A stretch of 64,000 bases of DNA from Colletotrichum lupini (GCF_023278565.1 NC_064675.1:4960001-5024000); one strand, 5' to 3'. Shown: positions 12,463-25,444, numbered from the stretch's first letter. The notes: generated by a model from the letters alone, not told the origin. A program made the numbers and translations.

Positions 12463-14460
12463 ATGGTCCGCGACTACAATCGGGAGCCTTACCCTCGGCA
12501 ATGGCCCCCTGAACGATTTCCAATTGACCATCCACCTCCCGAGGATGGTAGATACCACGAAGCTCGCGACGCTCGCAGACCTCCGATGGTGAGTAGGCGC
12601 AACGCTATCGACGTCTGGCGTAGATCACTTACAGTCAGTAGGATATCGAGAAGGCCCTCCGTGATCACTGCAACATTCCAGCCAAGAGATTCTTCATGGT
12701 AGCCGTGTTGGATGATGGCTCTACACAGATGTTCATGAATACGCCGGAGAGACAACCCAACGCTTACAGCAAATTCTTCAACTTGAAGAACTTCGTTCGT
12801 CATGTGAATAACGTCAACCACGGGAGTGGTGTGCGTCCTGGTGGGTTATCCAAACTGTGCCGTACTATATGGTTACTAACCCCCACAACGCAGTTGCCAC
12901 CCCTGTTCATGATGATTCCGAATTCAGCCTTGATGGTGATGGCTATCAACAAGCATTTGGTGGCAGCTATGGTCATCGACACGATCGTCGTCGACTTGGC
13001 GGCGATATCTATGACGAGGATGGAAGCTACAAGACGCGCAAGAGGCACAGAGCAGGTATGGGCGGCGGCTACCGGAGACCTACCAACGACGATGACGACG
13101 TTGCGATTGTGGTTGCATCGAGCTCCAAGAAGACATTGAAAGTGGGCGACGAGAAGGACTTGTGGAATCTCTACGAGCAACGATTCAAAAACTGCCAGCA
13201 GACAGCCTGCAAGCTCATCGCCAAGGCTTGGGTCAAGGTGGTTGAGCCTAAGAAGCAGACGAATCACCCCTATACTGGCCAAGACGAAAAGGCCCCCGAC
13301 TGGTGGCCCAAGCCATGGGGACCTACGAAAGAAGAGAAGGTCAGACATAAGGAGCCTGATCATCTCTATAAGCGAGGTAATATCTCCTTTTAGCAAGCAC
13401 CTTTTCTAGATGCACCTACTAACGATTAGGACAGAGCGAGTCCACCTTCTGTGTCACATACTTCGAATGATCGTGGAACCACCTGAGAAGCAACACCCGG
13501 CCATCCGCAAAATGAACTTGAGCATTTTAAAGCTCGAAGAAGCGACGACTGAAGCAATGTCGGCTTTCTTTGCGGATAAAGAGAACAAAACAAATGCCAA
13601 GAAGAAGCCGTATCTAGATGAGATTTTCAAGGTTGCCAAGATGGAGGAGAGGTACAAGAACGGTGAAGTTGGTAAGCGCAAACTTTGTCACACCGACAGA
13701 CTCGCTGCTAACAGTTCTAGACGGGGATGCTCAGGTTTTCGTCATGTCGGAGGACAAATTTTCAGAGAATTATCCCTCGGACAATGAAGACAATGGCTTT
13801 GTCAAGGAAGAGGACGAACATCCCTCAATCACATCTAGCGTATCGCCATCGAAGACGGGACCACAGCACGATCTCTTGCATAACTCGACCAGCGATCATA
13901 GCCCAACAGGGCCGTTGCACGGAGGCCCTTACATGAGCGACATGCCGATGCGCGGCCAACAGCAATACTCGACACAGATGCTTTCCTCAAACATGCATCC
14001 CGAGCACCATTTTGTGGAAACCAACAACATCCACCAGTCTGGCATGCCACTTCAAGACCTTGTACCGACGACACACGATCCGCACCGTCGCACGTCCCTG
14101 TACACTTCACCTACGGAGTACTCAACTACCAACAATGCCGGGATCTATTCACAGCCATGGCAAGGGAGCTCAGCAGCACCTGGTGGCGCTTCCGTCTACT
14201 CGTTCACACCGCAGCAACCCGGAACCGGACAAGGACACTTTGCGAACCCTAGTGTGCCACTCAACCAAAACCAGTACATTCCCACACCGTACGACAACAT
14301 CTCGCGGAGCGGCTTTGATCAGGTTTTCCGGCCTGTAAGCGCCAGTCAAACGCCGGTGCAGAACTCTCAGGGGTTCCCAAATTACCTGCCTACCGACACA
14401 CGCGGATTACCTGGGTCGGGCGGGAAAGCGGAAGCACTCGCAAGAGGACAAATGCATTGA
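12463..14460 (+). CDS. YDR124W-like helical-bundle protein (AFUB_079030 family)
   Basis: Five exons, 12463-12588, 12642-12828, 12894-13376, 13435-13671 and 13721-14460, join in frame to 590 aa. Introns are 53, 65, 58 and 49 bp; the one at 13377-13434 has a CTAAC branch site. The start is the first ATG; an upstream in-frame GTG is ignored. The N-terminal third carries a conserved-looking block (RFFMVAVLDDGSTQMF near residue 60). The middle (about residues 220-345) has a Trp/Lys-rich helical region with KDLWNLYEQRFKNCQ and HLLCHILRMIVEPPEKQHP. I recognise this as the YDR124W-like helical-bundle family, first named from a protein of the A. fumigatus hrmA-associated cluster. The C-terminal half is Gln/Pro/Ser-rich and likely disordered. 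The molecular role of the family is not established; a nuclear regulatory role is a guess from the low-complexity tail. The second donor (GTGTGC) is weak, so exon 2/3 is the least certain junction. Confidence 0.8.
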
Positions 14461-17400
14461 TTTGAGACGAAGTGAACCTGGGACAGATGGTTTGGCCAGC
14501 GCGAGGCATCATGAAGTCTTCCGCATATCAAGAGGGGCTGGAAGTAACAGCACAGCTCAGGACTAAAGCCCATTGCGGCAACACTTTAACGGCCTACACG
14601 ATCTTAGGGTGACTTGGGCACGTTCTCTCGACTTGACGACCACCGGAATTTCCGAAGCAAATCAACAAAATATTAGGCGCGACCAACACAGCAACCACAA
14701 CCTCAAGGCTACAGGACTAGGTACATCGGAACATCAGAACGGGAAACCAAATGACGGCGTGAAAGGTGCTTTCCAGGATTTTAATGGGCACGGCCATTGT
14801 TTTCACTTTCCTAGGGAGCGGCAATTCTACTTTCGTATCATCATCTGCGGGTCAAGAAGCAATCACTTGACAACGGAAGCATACCGGAGCGCAACAACCA
14901 GCGACAGCAGTCTTCAGACCACATGAGCAGAATATGAAGCAAGGTGGGGTGGCGGGAACATTTGTCATTTCGAAGACGATGACGACGACGACGACGGGTC
15001 GAGGTCGCGTCTAATAGAGCGATGAAGCGTGTCGATTTGCTGGAGTTTTTGTTTCTGATTTAAAACGAGGTCGACGCTTGGGTTTTCACACAATATTCCC
15101 GGCGGCTATCCGATACTCGTGTCACGGCATTCACGCTGTCATGAGAGAAAGACACGTTTCCTTTTGTCCAAATTTTTTGGCAGTGTCTTTTTGCTTCTAC
15201 TTCATCTTCGTATTAACCCCGAGCATCAGCATATACGGATTGGTTCACTCGGAGGAGAGGATACCTCTACGACAAGGACGACTGGTTTTCTTTTGTTACT
15301 TTTTTCTTCCTCTACTCTTGTGATGTTGCTGGCTTAGGCCGTTTGTTGTTTTTGCTTTTTGTTTTTGTTTTTTTCGAATTTCATGCCAGACGAGGCGCTT
15401 GGAAGAAGAGATGGGGAGTGTTCTTGAAAATCGTGGAAACGGCTGCAACGGGTGCCAGGGGGACGGAGAAAAGGGTGTCAGAAAAGAAAATGCTATCAAT
15501 GGCTTGAACAGCGGGAGAGAAAGTAAGATTTTTACATGATGTGATGACGGGAGTTTGTTTTCACGCGTTGTGTTCTTTTTTGGGGAGGTATGACTGGGAA
15601 GAGGGAGACGAGCAAGAGTTGTCTGAACGACCTCGAGAGTTTGATTACCTTTCTTTTGGCTTTCTGGCTTGGACATTATGGTCCAACTATAGATAGTCAG
15701 TAATGGAACGGCAGTTTGCCCGAGAGCTTCCCCCCCCTTTAACTCCTCACGCAAGAGTGATGAGTGACAAGATGTCGTTGAGATTAGGTAGGTTGAGTAC
15801 CTGAACGTCTCTCCATAAACGTCTTCCCGTTTCCTTTGTTCTCTCTTAGTGCCGGCTGGGGTTGTCTTGGCTTGTGTCAGCCTCATGGAACTTCCAACGT
15901 CAATGAGGCTCTGCTCTGGCCCGTGGAACCATTCCAAGGGGGTTTAGTGCGTGATGTCTTAGTGTGATTTTGGGCTGGAATGCTTTCCTCACTTCTCAGG
16001 AGATGAAGCGTTTGTACGGAGTACGCCGTCAGAACCTAAAATTGCGAAGGCAGAACGAAGATCGCAAGAGCTTGGGTAGGTACTTATCCTGGTGCCTGTC
16101 AAGCGACGACTATGGATGCAGGGGAAATTTGTTGGTTTGGGGCTGTCAATCTGGTCGTCACCACCCACCACTAGTCAAGGAAGGCTCCCAATCGGCAGCT
16201 TTCCACGTCGTGGCTAGCCTCGTCGTATGTCGTTTGATCACAATTGCTGAGATAGGGGATATTACAGATGTCTTCCACACTGTGTGTGTGGGAGAGAGAT
16301 GTTGTTTCCAGGGGTCCAGTCTAGTATATTGGCGTGGTGGCAGGGGGGGATGAGAAGGAGCTGTCACTGTGACGGAGGGAGTGTCAAACGGTGGGGTGTC
16401 CCGGACGGGACGGGACGGGATGGAATGAAGGAGGCATAAAAGGGCCTGGGGGGTCGGAATGGAGGAGGATTGACAACGGGCTTGCAGTTTTCTTGACAGC
16501 TACGGAGCAAATCTGACAGACAACGGACGCTAAGGTGAGGGCGCAACTTGACAAATTGACGAATTATTCACTAGACAGGGAATACCGTAGCGCTGCGTAC
16601 TCTACTTTTCCTCAGATCCCGGTAATTTGGATCCAGTTTTTCGACGTGTCAAATGTGATTTGAAGCTTCTTTCTGGTGTGGTAGGGAATGAGAAACGAAG
16701 GGGGGGGGAGTGAGCTTGAGCCTTTTGAGGGCCGTCGCGAACTTTACGGTGTGCTGTGAGGTTTCGCGAGATGATGGAAAAGAAAAAAGTGGCACCCCGG
16801 TCACCGGTGCCCCGCTGACCGGTCAAGAAGTGGGGTCGCCGGGCGGCCAGTCATCGGCCTTTGCGCACCACACCTCGAGAGCCTTCTTCCAAGGGTCAAT
16901 GGTTGTTGGCCGGTTTTTGGTCTTCGCTTTTATCTTCTGTATTCTCTTGCTCACCACTTCAAGCCTCGCTACACGCCCCTCCATCCCATATCGTTCAATT
17001 CTGTTTGATTTCTCTTTCTCCCTTTTGCACACCACCCCCTGTGATTCCTGACAGATGACCTGTATTATGCTTTCTGTCCGTTTTTCTTTCTTTTTCTTTT
17101 GTTCTTCATCCCCCCCCCATCCTAGCTCCGGGGGTTTCTGCTGGTTTTGATTTGAGAAGCATAGTCAGAGGATGGGAGGCTACTGGCCCGGCCCGAGGAT
17201 TTTGACTTCCCGCTGCAGAGTAAATCATTTCGGAACCCTTTTTAATATTTCCATCCGTACTTCGTGCAGATACCTCGTGGCCAAGAAGAATGTGCCCCCC
17301 ACCCCCCCCCCCCCCCCCTTTTTCCCGTCTTTGCGCCTGTCTTCTTCCTCCTTCTCTCCACACTGGCACACACACGCCTGCTTAGTCTAACGTCTGAGAA

Positions 17401-19892
17401 ATTTGGCAGAGGTTACGACAGGGCCGAGGGAGCTAGAACCAAGTATGTTCCTGGAGGGAGGGTTGAGTCAAGGCATGGGTACTCACCATCACTTACCTCA
17501 CAACTACACCCATGCAAACGTTGCGAATGTGCTCATAGACCTTTAATTAAACGTCGGCGTTTGACATGCAGAACGACTGCAGACTATGGTCAAGAAAAGC
17601 AGTTTGTTTACAAATAGAAGCACCTCCTCGTCTGATTTTGAGTTTCATTGCGCATCCGCGAAAGTATGGCGCGCCGAAATAAACGGCATCCATGGATCTG
17701 CACAGCAAAGGCGAGCACTGCTAACCAACGAAACCAATTTCTAGGTTCTGGGTCAAGGCGAGAGTTACTCCAAAGAGCCCTGTACGGAGCACAGATTTTC
17801 TATTTCCATCTCAGCAAGACATCTTCACCGGGGAATGTCTCGGCGCAAATCGCTGTTCATCATGGGTAAATAGTGTGGGCAGCTGTTCTCTCTCCACCGG
17901 CATGGTCTCGACGTTGACTGCCCAGTCGGAGCGATATCTCAAGGCAGGCAGGAAATATGGCGTGTTCAATCTGCACAAGAGACAAGGGGCCCGGAAACTC
18001 GTTCATCATCCGCGCTTCAGTTTCACCGAGTTGAAAGCCAATTCCCCATGCGAGGCTCGTCAGCACTTTCGCTGCCATCGCAGCCACTACCTCTGAGGCG
18101 AAGAGATATATCCCCGAAGCGGTCGTGCTCGCTCTGCCCCCACCCCTCCTCTCCTCTGTCCCGCGTCTTACCTTGCTTGAGCAAACCGCATTCTCACAGC
18201 ATACCGCGTGGAAGTTGTGACACTGGCTGGATCCCGCCAACCTCGACCATACAAACCCTTGAACCCAGGTCCGGACCTCGATCCGGCAGCCGGACGGCAG
18301 CGGGCGCCAAATCTCTCCTCCCCTCTCTCCCCTCTCCGCTACGGCCGGGAAGGACGTGCTGTTGCATCATGCGCGATGCACGCCCCCAATCCGCGGGAAC
18401 TTTTCTCTCTTCCCCTTTCTTCCTCCCCGCTCCTCCCCGGGACCGAATTCGTTGTTTTCGTCGGGAGTATGAGCCCTCCGGACTGCCCGTCTACGAGTCA
18501 GATAGCGGGACGTGGGAGGATACCGAAAAAGGCCTCAGCTGCATATACTGCATATAACAAGAGGACAACTTTACATGCAGGACGTGGCATTCGATGACCG
18601 ATTACATGCGTTCTTCTTACGGCCGGAGCAGGGACAGTTGCCGAAGTACTGAACCGTTTGAGGCTTCGTCAACGTGCAAGCGGTGATAGTTGGAAGCCGA
18701 GGACCCCTAGTCAGAAGAAAGTGGTGTCAATATAGGCTTCTCATCTTCTAATCGTAGCTATCATAAGACAGAGAGAGCCTTTTCCTTGAAGAAGGACAGC
18801 TCGTGCTCGCCATGTATGCGCAACGGGTAGGACTAGGAGTTGGACCGCACGTTACGTCTTGGGCAAACGTCTAATCAGACCGGAGCGCTCCGGAAAGCCA
18901 ATACGAGGGTTTAGAATACAACATTCTCCTGCGCTTCTGCGGATAAGCGTGAGCGATGCAGATGTATGTACCAGCCTGGAATGTGAGGAAAGTGCGGCAT
19001 GCGAGTTCTCACTCAAGCTGGACACTTCTCTTATCCAACCCTTGTTGATGGCCTGCTCGGCTTTGTGCGGCAGATGCGTTGGCTGTGCTCGTCTCTGTCC
19101 ATTGACTTGATGGGCTAGCCTTGCCTTGCTAGTAGGGTTGCAGTTCTAGTCCCATCTCACTGACTTGTTCAGCTATTCGTCAGGGGAATATTTGGTGGCA
19201 AACCCAAGCCTGATACTGATTGAACGAGCTCTTTATTTAGTCAATGTCGAAGCAGGCTGAATCGTACCCCTCGCTGCAAACCAGTCTACGGGCTGTTGAT
19301 CTTGCCGCGCCGCGTCGAGTCTTCTCTGGCCCGGATTCTGAGGCTTAGAGGGAAGAGAATACATACCCTGGTGTTGTAACAAAGACACAGTCAACTCATG
19401 GACAGCTTCTTTGCTCGGAGCGCATTCTGAAAAGTCAAGCAAGTCATCTGTCGCCGTTTCTTACCACTTAGCCAATCTGAAAAGTTTTGAAGGTTTCTTG
19501 TGCAAACTTTACGCACTAGTAAGATTCTTCCAAACGACTGGGAGTATCTTAATCGACATTGGAAGTCGGTCTATGGCGATTCCTCGACGTACTTGTCTCA
19601 ATGTTTTAGCCAAGTTATTAGACGCCACAGAGGAGACGGAACTTGGATTTTTGCACGTGGAAAGAGCCGGTGTCTTATTAATGCCCTAAAGCTGAAAAGC
19701 TCGGTGGTCCATGCAACGCCTCTGTTATAAACACTCAAATCCTACAAACCCAACACAAGGTTTTGTTCAGCACTGTGGTCAAACCATATACGTATGAGAA
19801 AACATGACAGTTAGAGAGCAAGGTTGATTATGATATAGCCTATCTACTGCGGCTACCGTGCTTTATAATCTGAGGAAACAACAAAAAGCAGC
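14461..19892. other. Gene-free stretch of 5.4 kb with simple repeats
   Basis: I see no supportable gene. Local features are a GAC-trinucleotide run near 14975-14997, a GGGAC pentamer run at 16404-16423, and a C17 tract at 17302-17318. Two copies of TACGGAGTA lie at 14112 (in the preceding gene) and 16015. The T-rich plus strand around 15100-15400 could be the 3' region of the upstream gene. Open frames of 100-210 codons here have no domain and look like chance. Confidence 0.5.
17295..17318 (+). repeat. Poly-C tract
   Basis: C6, one A, then C17, followed by T5. An isolated homopolymer in intergenic DNA. Confidence 0.9.
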
Positions 19893-20396
19893 TTACTGCT
19901 GGCTGGGGGTATAAGGTGAAAAGTAAAAAGAAGGGTCGGAGTCCAGGTTCTCGATCTGACAGACGCCCTGTGGGATCGAAGCAGCGAACCCAGAAGATTG
20001 AGGCGAATGGAATCTTCTGGGAGGAATCGGAGGAGCAATCGCGCTAGGAGGAGTCGTATGAGGAGAGATCACCCGAGGCGCAATCGAACGTGGCTGGCGA
20101 AGGGGGTCGAAAGAGGCGGAAGCTTGGCGCTGGGGGACGTCAAGCTGATGGATAGCACAATCGATTGAGGGGATGGGTGAATGGTACTGAGGAGTGTCAA
20201 GCTGATGGTGAGGCGGTTCATGTTCATCGCTGACCTCATCGACGAAGAGGGCGGAGGGTCCGTACAGAAGGGCACCATGCTGGTCCTGCTGACTCTCACG
20301 CTGGAGGTTCGCCAGATCGATGTGAGCCTGCTGAGGAGATGACGCCACCTCCACGTTGGCCGCAGTGTGAGGGGTCTGATCTTGAGCTGAGACCTT
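19893..20396 (-). other. In-frame, coding-like extension after the stop of the Cbf1-like gene
   Basis: Directly after the TAG at 20397-20399, the same reading frame stays open for 167 sense codons and ends at TAA 19893-19895. The extension is rich in His, Pro, Gln and Ser, begins KVSAQDQTPHTAANVEVASS and ends FYFSPYTPSQQ. Its codons mostly end in C or T, as in the real genes nearby, from the first codon after the stop onward. No GTNNGT splice donor is present in the roughly 190 nt before the TAG that could remove the stop with a normal intron. Possible explanations are stop-codon readthrough, a recently gained stop, a non-canonical intron or a sequence error. A chance 167-codon frame with coding-like codon use in the same phase is the least likely. 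Confidence 0.5.
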
Positions 20397-21417
20397 CTAG
20401 GTCGTGCTCATCGGTTCCTCCTTGTTCGCCTGGGGGTATGAAAGACCCGCATTCTGAGCAACTCGTTTCCAAGTCTCTAGTTCCTTGTAGAGACGTTCGC
20501 ACTCTTGCTTCAGCTTATCGTTGGAGGCACTGAGCTCTGCTATAGCTTGCTCCGTAAGCAGCTTCTCAAGAGTCCACTTCTCGATGTTTTGCGTCTCATT
20601 CTCCTTGAGTTGATTGATGAATGTGACGGCACGCTGAAGGATGGAGCCTTTGTTCTTCTCGCAATTGGGCACAATCTTGGCCAACTCATTGATGCCTTCA
20701 TTGATTGTTTCACGGCGACGGCGCTCGACTATGTTTAGGTTAGCGTCTACATCGGGATCTTCTTTGATATTGCTCACCCTCTTTGTGGTTGTCCTTGCGC
20801 ATCTTATGCCATTCCTCTGAACCGACGTCCGGTTTCTTAGCGGGAGTGCCGGCTGATCCAGACGAATAACGGTGCTGAGGTGGGGGAGGTTGCTGATGCT
20901 GGTGAGGTTGGTGGGATTGCTGAGGTTGCACAGACTGAAGGCCATTCGTGGGCTGAGGGACAGGGGGAAGACCTGGGAGCCCGTCCGGCGGGCTCAGGTC
21001 AGCATGGCCGAAACCATGGTCTTGACCGTGGGTCGGATCGTTGTTCGACTGTGCAGCAAACTGCTCCTCGGTGGTAGGAGGAACATGAAGGGTGGGATAC
21101 ATGGATCCAAGGGCGGCAGCAGCGGTGCTGGAAGCATTGGCCGGATCAGCTGCCTCGGAATGCTCAGCAGCGGCAGCTTGTTGCAGAGCGCTGAAATCCG
21201 CGGCGGAGACACCGTTCTGGGCAGCGGCATGGGCAGCCTCGACAGCATTCTCAATGAAAGCTGCAGTGTCCACATCTGAAAGTCCTTCAGCACTGGAACG
21301 CTTTCGGCTAGGACTCATCGAATCAGACAAGTCGTCGTCGCGCTTTCGCTTCTGGCCGGGAGATGGGGAGCGGGCCAACTCCGATAAGTCAGGATGCTCA
21401 CTCATGACGTCGGCCAT
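20397..21417 (-). CDS. cbf1: Cbf1-like bHLH leucine-zipper transcription factor
   Basis: Two exons, 21417-20778 and 20728-20397, with a 49-bp intron (GTGAGC...ACATAG, branch GCTAAC), give 323 aa. Residues 1-200 are Ala/Gln/Pro-rich and likely disordered, with a basic patch GQKRKRDDD near 21-29. The basic region NHKEVERRRRE (about 210-220) has the His, Glu and Arg expected of factors that bind CACGTG. It is followed by helix-loop-helix residues to about 262 and a coiled-coil/zipper to about 310. This matches the Cbf1/Cpf1 family, which in yeasts binds centromere CDEI and promoters of sulfur and other metabolic genes. In filamentous fungi the centromere role is not assured. The intron splits the DNA-binding basic region exactly between Glu213 and Val214. 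A coding-like frame continues after the TAG (see 19893-20396), so the true C-terminus may be longer. Confidence 0.85.
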
Positions 21418-23851
21418 TGTTGCTGTGGTTGAGAGTTGTTGGGGGAGACCGTGGGTTCAAATGTGAGAATGAGAGAGGATTAATAGGCGGAGCCGCGGAC
21501 AGTAGACACGATCCTTTCGTCGACTCAAGCTGGATTCAGTTGAATGAAGCGGGGACTAAGTAAGATTGGTTAGCATCAATAATTCCGGAATCGCATGTGG
21601 TAAGACCATGAAGTAGCAAACACGAAAGGTCACGTCAAGACAAGTGAGTGAGTATCAAATGCTCCGTAAGCCGTGACGGATCGCAAAGCTGAATTTGATC
21701 GAAGCTGAGTGGTGCCCTCAAGCAGCGACCGCTTCTCATGAGCAAACACTGGAGCGCTTGCTCTTCAATGCCGTGGAAGATTGGTAGCAGGAAAAGCTTG
21801 ACATTGACGAGACCACAGCTGACGGCTCAACATGAGCGCTGAGATTGTCGTGGTATAGGATATGTGTCAATCGGCATACGCCACGCTCATCAGAAGGAGA
21901 TGACACTTGGTTGTATGGATTGACAGGCCGTGTCTGCTGGAAAAAGAATCGTCCTGGACAACTAGAGGATGTATTGACCGTCGGATGATGAATTTCCATC
22001 CGGCACAATCGCTTGATTGTGGCTGGGCAACAGATCGCGAGATGCGCTTGAACAAGACAGCACCCCCAAAAATGGCGCAAATGAGGAAAAGCAATCTTTC
22101 TGCGGAAGCGTGCTTCCGTTGCAGTGCAGTGTGATAGCGATGGAAGACGATAGGGCAGACGGGAAGATCGTCAGAAAAATGGGACAGCTCGCATACCTTG
22201 AGATCATGTGCTTCGCGGCGTGGTCTGGGCGGTGAGCCAGATCACGGGTTTTGCTGGAGTTCACGTGTTGTCGGCGTGATCAAACTCGTGATATCGCGCG
22301 CCAGCGGCTGCTGGGGGGGCCTCGTCGGATGGAGCCCGTGTAGTTGGTTAGTAACAGTCGAGGTTGAAAGTTGACAGAAGAGCAGGGAAACGCGTCGAAT
22401 TTTTTCCAAAATCGCGATTCTTGAGGATTGCCGTAGCCTGGGCAAAGGCTTGAGTTTATCTTATTATTTTTCGAGGAGGTATTGACCTGAAAGGGGCCGG
22501 TTGAGTTGGGCGTATCGGTTTGGGGGGAGCGACGGCGGGAAGCTCTGGTCACGCGGCAAAGGAGAAGGGTGAACACGTGCAAAGTGGGTGAGGCTGGAGA
22601 TAAATACGCTTGAGCGAGAGGGAGGTTGTGCGCCTGACTCTTGAGGCAAGAAGGACCGAAAGCCAATCAAAGGCTGGGAATCCACACCCACTGGCGGTCG
22701 CTTCTAAGTGGGTGTCTTCTTCCCCGACTGCCCCGAGCCAATCCGCATTCCGAAGAGGGGCACCTGCCGCAACAGCGCCCCAGCCTGGGAAATGTGGTTG
22801 ACCTTTGTTGCTCGTTATCGACTTTCTTATTGTTGGCCAGCTCGACACGTCGTCTTCATGTTAGCGATGGACCCGAAGGCTACTACGAGTAAGGAAGAGT
22901 GTTGCAGGGGTAGCTTCGACCGGTCTGAAGATGTGGGCTTATCCTCCTACCTTAGCCTCAGCTACCTAGTCCGAACACCCATCTACTGTGCACTTGGGTG
23001 AGGTCCTCTTCAAATTTACGTTGCGAAATGCCGAGCCTCGTCAATCACCTGATGCTCCCGTGGGTGCCAACACGAATCACTTGACTAATGGACTGTGAGA
23101 CATTCCACTTTGAAAGAGAAGCACAGCAGATACACCGGCTTCGAAGTAGTCTCGACCGTTGCTAGCCACCGTCTGCCTCGTTTCAGTGTTGCCTCGTTTC
23201 AGTGTTACCTCTGCCCAAGCTCTCACATCGTATTTGCTTACGGAAGCTGGTTGTAGCAAGTGACAACTGAGCTGGGTCGAGCCTTGGAGAGCGGGGTTGT
23301 GGCTGGACCGAGCTCACACTCCATTCAACAGAGTCTTCACGTAATCAAACATGAGCCACATGTGTGGTCTGTGCTGAACAGCCGTTCACGTTGGGTCTGT
23401 CACTGATGAATGCAGAGTGCTCAGAGCATGGTCCAGTGGGCGTTTGGAAAGGAATGTCGGTCTTCAAGAGGATGAGATCTCAGTAGCAGGACAGATGGAT
23501 AGTAGTTACGAACTTTCAAGATATTCAAACCATTTGAGAAAATCCGAAGCAGTCTGGAAGGTTAGAAACCCCATTAAGTATCGCGAGGTAAGGTAGCTTC
23601 CCGAAAGACCAGCTCTGTTGCGGAAAGATGCCGGCCCCGCCACGTTCGGCGGCATAACGTCAATTGCTGCTAGCGGCCGTACCAGCGCACCTGTGCTCCG
23701 ACCTCCCAACTTCAAGCCTCCAACGAACCCGACGCCTTTTCGCTTCTTTTCGAGCCATAACGACGACATCAACATATGAGTTCTCTCCAACAAAAATACG
23801 ACGTCAAACACGGTCTGGCACTTCGTCACCACGTCCGTGAAAGTCGCCAAG
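21418..23851. other. Intergenic region between divergent Cbf1-like and Fyv10 genes
   Basis: 2.4 kb between two divergently transcribed genes, so it should hold both promoters. I see no supportable gene. A 16-bp direct repeat GCCTCGTTTCAGTGTT lies in tandem at about 23174-23206. Confidence 0.55.
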
Positions 23852-25217
23852 ATGGGCGACCATGAGCACGCCACAATCAAGCATCAGGACCATCTCCTCC
23901 TCGTACGTCGCTGCGTCACAGGAAGCTAGCTATTCAATTCTCGCACTAACCTTCATGCCAACCGACAGGATCAACCCCTCCTCCGCCTCCCGTACGAGCT
24001 CCTGCGAAAGAACTTCCGTTCCGCCCACTTCACCGTCGAGAAGGACTCTACAGCCATTAAGACCCTGCTGAAGGAGACGGCCACGGCCTCGGTCAAGGGC
24101 AACTCATCCCCCGATGATGTTCTCCGCAATCTAGATAGCATGATCGCCCGCATGCGTGGCGTTAAGCGCAAGCTCACAGCTCACGCCGAGGAAGAAGCTC
24201 GTCTGACCCGTCAGACCGGCGCCCGTATCTCCCATCTCGGCGATCTCTACGGCATGCATTCCGTTGACGACGTCAAATATGAGGCTTGGAGCCGCGCCCG
24301 TCTCGACCGCTTGCTCGTCGATTATCTGCTTCGCCATGGCTACAATGAAAGTGCGCAGGCACTCACAACTGAGCGGAACATGGGTGATTTGGTCGACGTT
24401 GAGACCTTTGTCCAGATGAGTCGAATTCAAGAATCACTCAGAGGAGGAAGTGTGGTTGAGGCACTGGCTTGGTGCCAGGATAACAAGAAGGAGCTTCGCA
24501 AGATGGATGTACGTCTAGCTGTATACCCAATCTCGCTTGGCATCTTGACTGACCTTGTGCAAACAGAGTAATCTCGAATTCATGCTTCGCTTCCAGCAGT
24601 ATATCGAGCTTGTCCGGACCCAATCCCAGCCAAAACTCCTGGAGGCTATCACTCACGCGAAGAAATACCTCGTCCCTTTCAAGGCGACATATCCGGACGA
24701 ACTTCGCAAGGCTTTTGGTTTACTAGCCTATCCACCAACGGCTGCCAATGCCGTGTACTCAGACCTCTACAGCCCCGAACGGTGGAACACCCTCGCCGAC
24801 CTCTTTACCCGTACTCACAACAGTCTATTGGCTCTGCCTTCATATCCCCTCCTCCACATCGCTCTCTCCTCGGGGCTTTCAGCCCTCAAGACCCCAGCCT
24901 GCCATTCTCTGAACTCATCGCATGTCGCTGCCGACGCCAATACGGCAACGAATGCCTCAGCCACAGCAGGCACGCAATCCGTTTGCCCAATATGCTCAAC
25001 AGAGCTTAACGATCTTGCCCGCAACGTCCCCTACGCGCATCACACCAAGAGCTACGTCGAGCACGATCTGCTGCTACTGCCGAACAGTCGGGCGTACGGC
25101 AAGGAGCGCCTCGAGGATTACGCAAAGAAGTCTGGCTTGCCACCAGACCAGGTCAAGGATTTGCGCACCGGCGAGGTCTACCCCATAGACAAGCTTAAGA
25201 AAGTGTTCATCACATAG
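23852..25217 (+). CDS. fyv10: GID E3 ubiquitin-ligase subunit Fyv10/Gid9 (MAEA family)
   Basis: Three exons, 23852-23902, 23969-24508 and 24567-25217, give 413 aa, the usual length. Introns are 66 and 58 bp, both in phase 0. The start ATG begins [12 protein letters not shown], and the short first exon is kept because it joins cleanly to [16 protein letters not shown], the conserved N-terminus. A LisH motif ([19 protein letters not shown], about 127-159) is followed by CTLH and CRA helices. The C-terminus carries a degenerate RING with CPIC at 337-340 and a conserved [14 protein letters not shown] block. In yeast this subunit pairs with Gid2/Rmd5 in the ligase that degrades gluconeogenic enzymes when glucose returns. 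It acts in cytosol and nucleus. It ends 227 bp from the convergent glutamate 5-kinase gene. Confidence 0.93.
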
Positions 25218-25444
25218 TCCTTGGTGTCGATGCATGCGAAGATTCATCAGGCATGCGTATTTTACAAAGGCTTCTTTGCTGGTTGGGGATATCCCATACA
25301 CCACCGAATATTGGAAGCGTTTTGATTCCTGGAGCGGGTTCTTCGATTATGGCGTTTTGGGGGGCGTTGCGTGGGATGTTGACACAACTCTTGTACAGAG
25401 AAAAGTAGATCGTAACGGAGCGTCTACTATGAACACTATTTTGT

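Noticed and set aside
11672..12592. 306-codon plus-strand frame overlapping the start of the YDR124W-like gene
   Set aside because: No domain, mixed composition, and it overlaps the first exon of a better supported gene in another frame; it reads through pyrimidine-rich leader.
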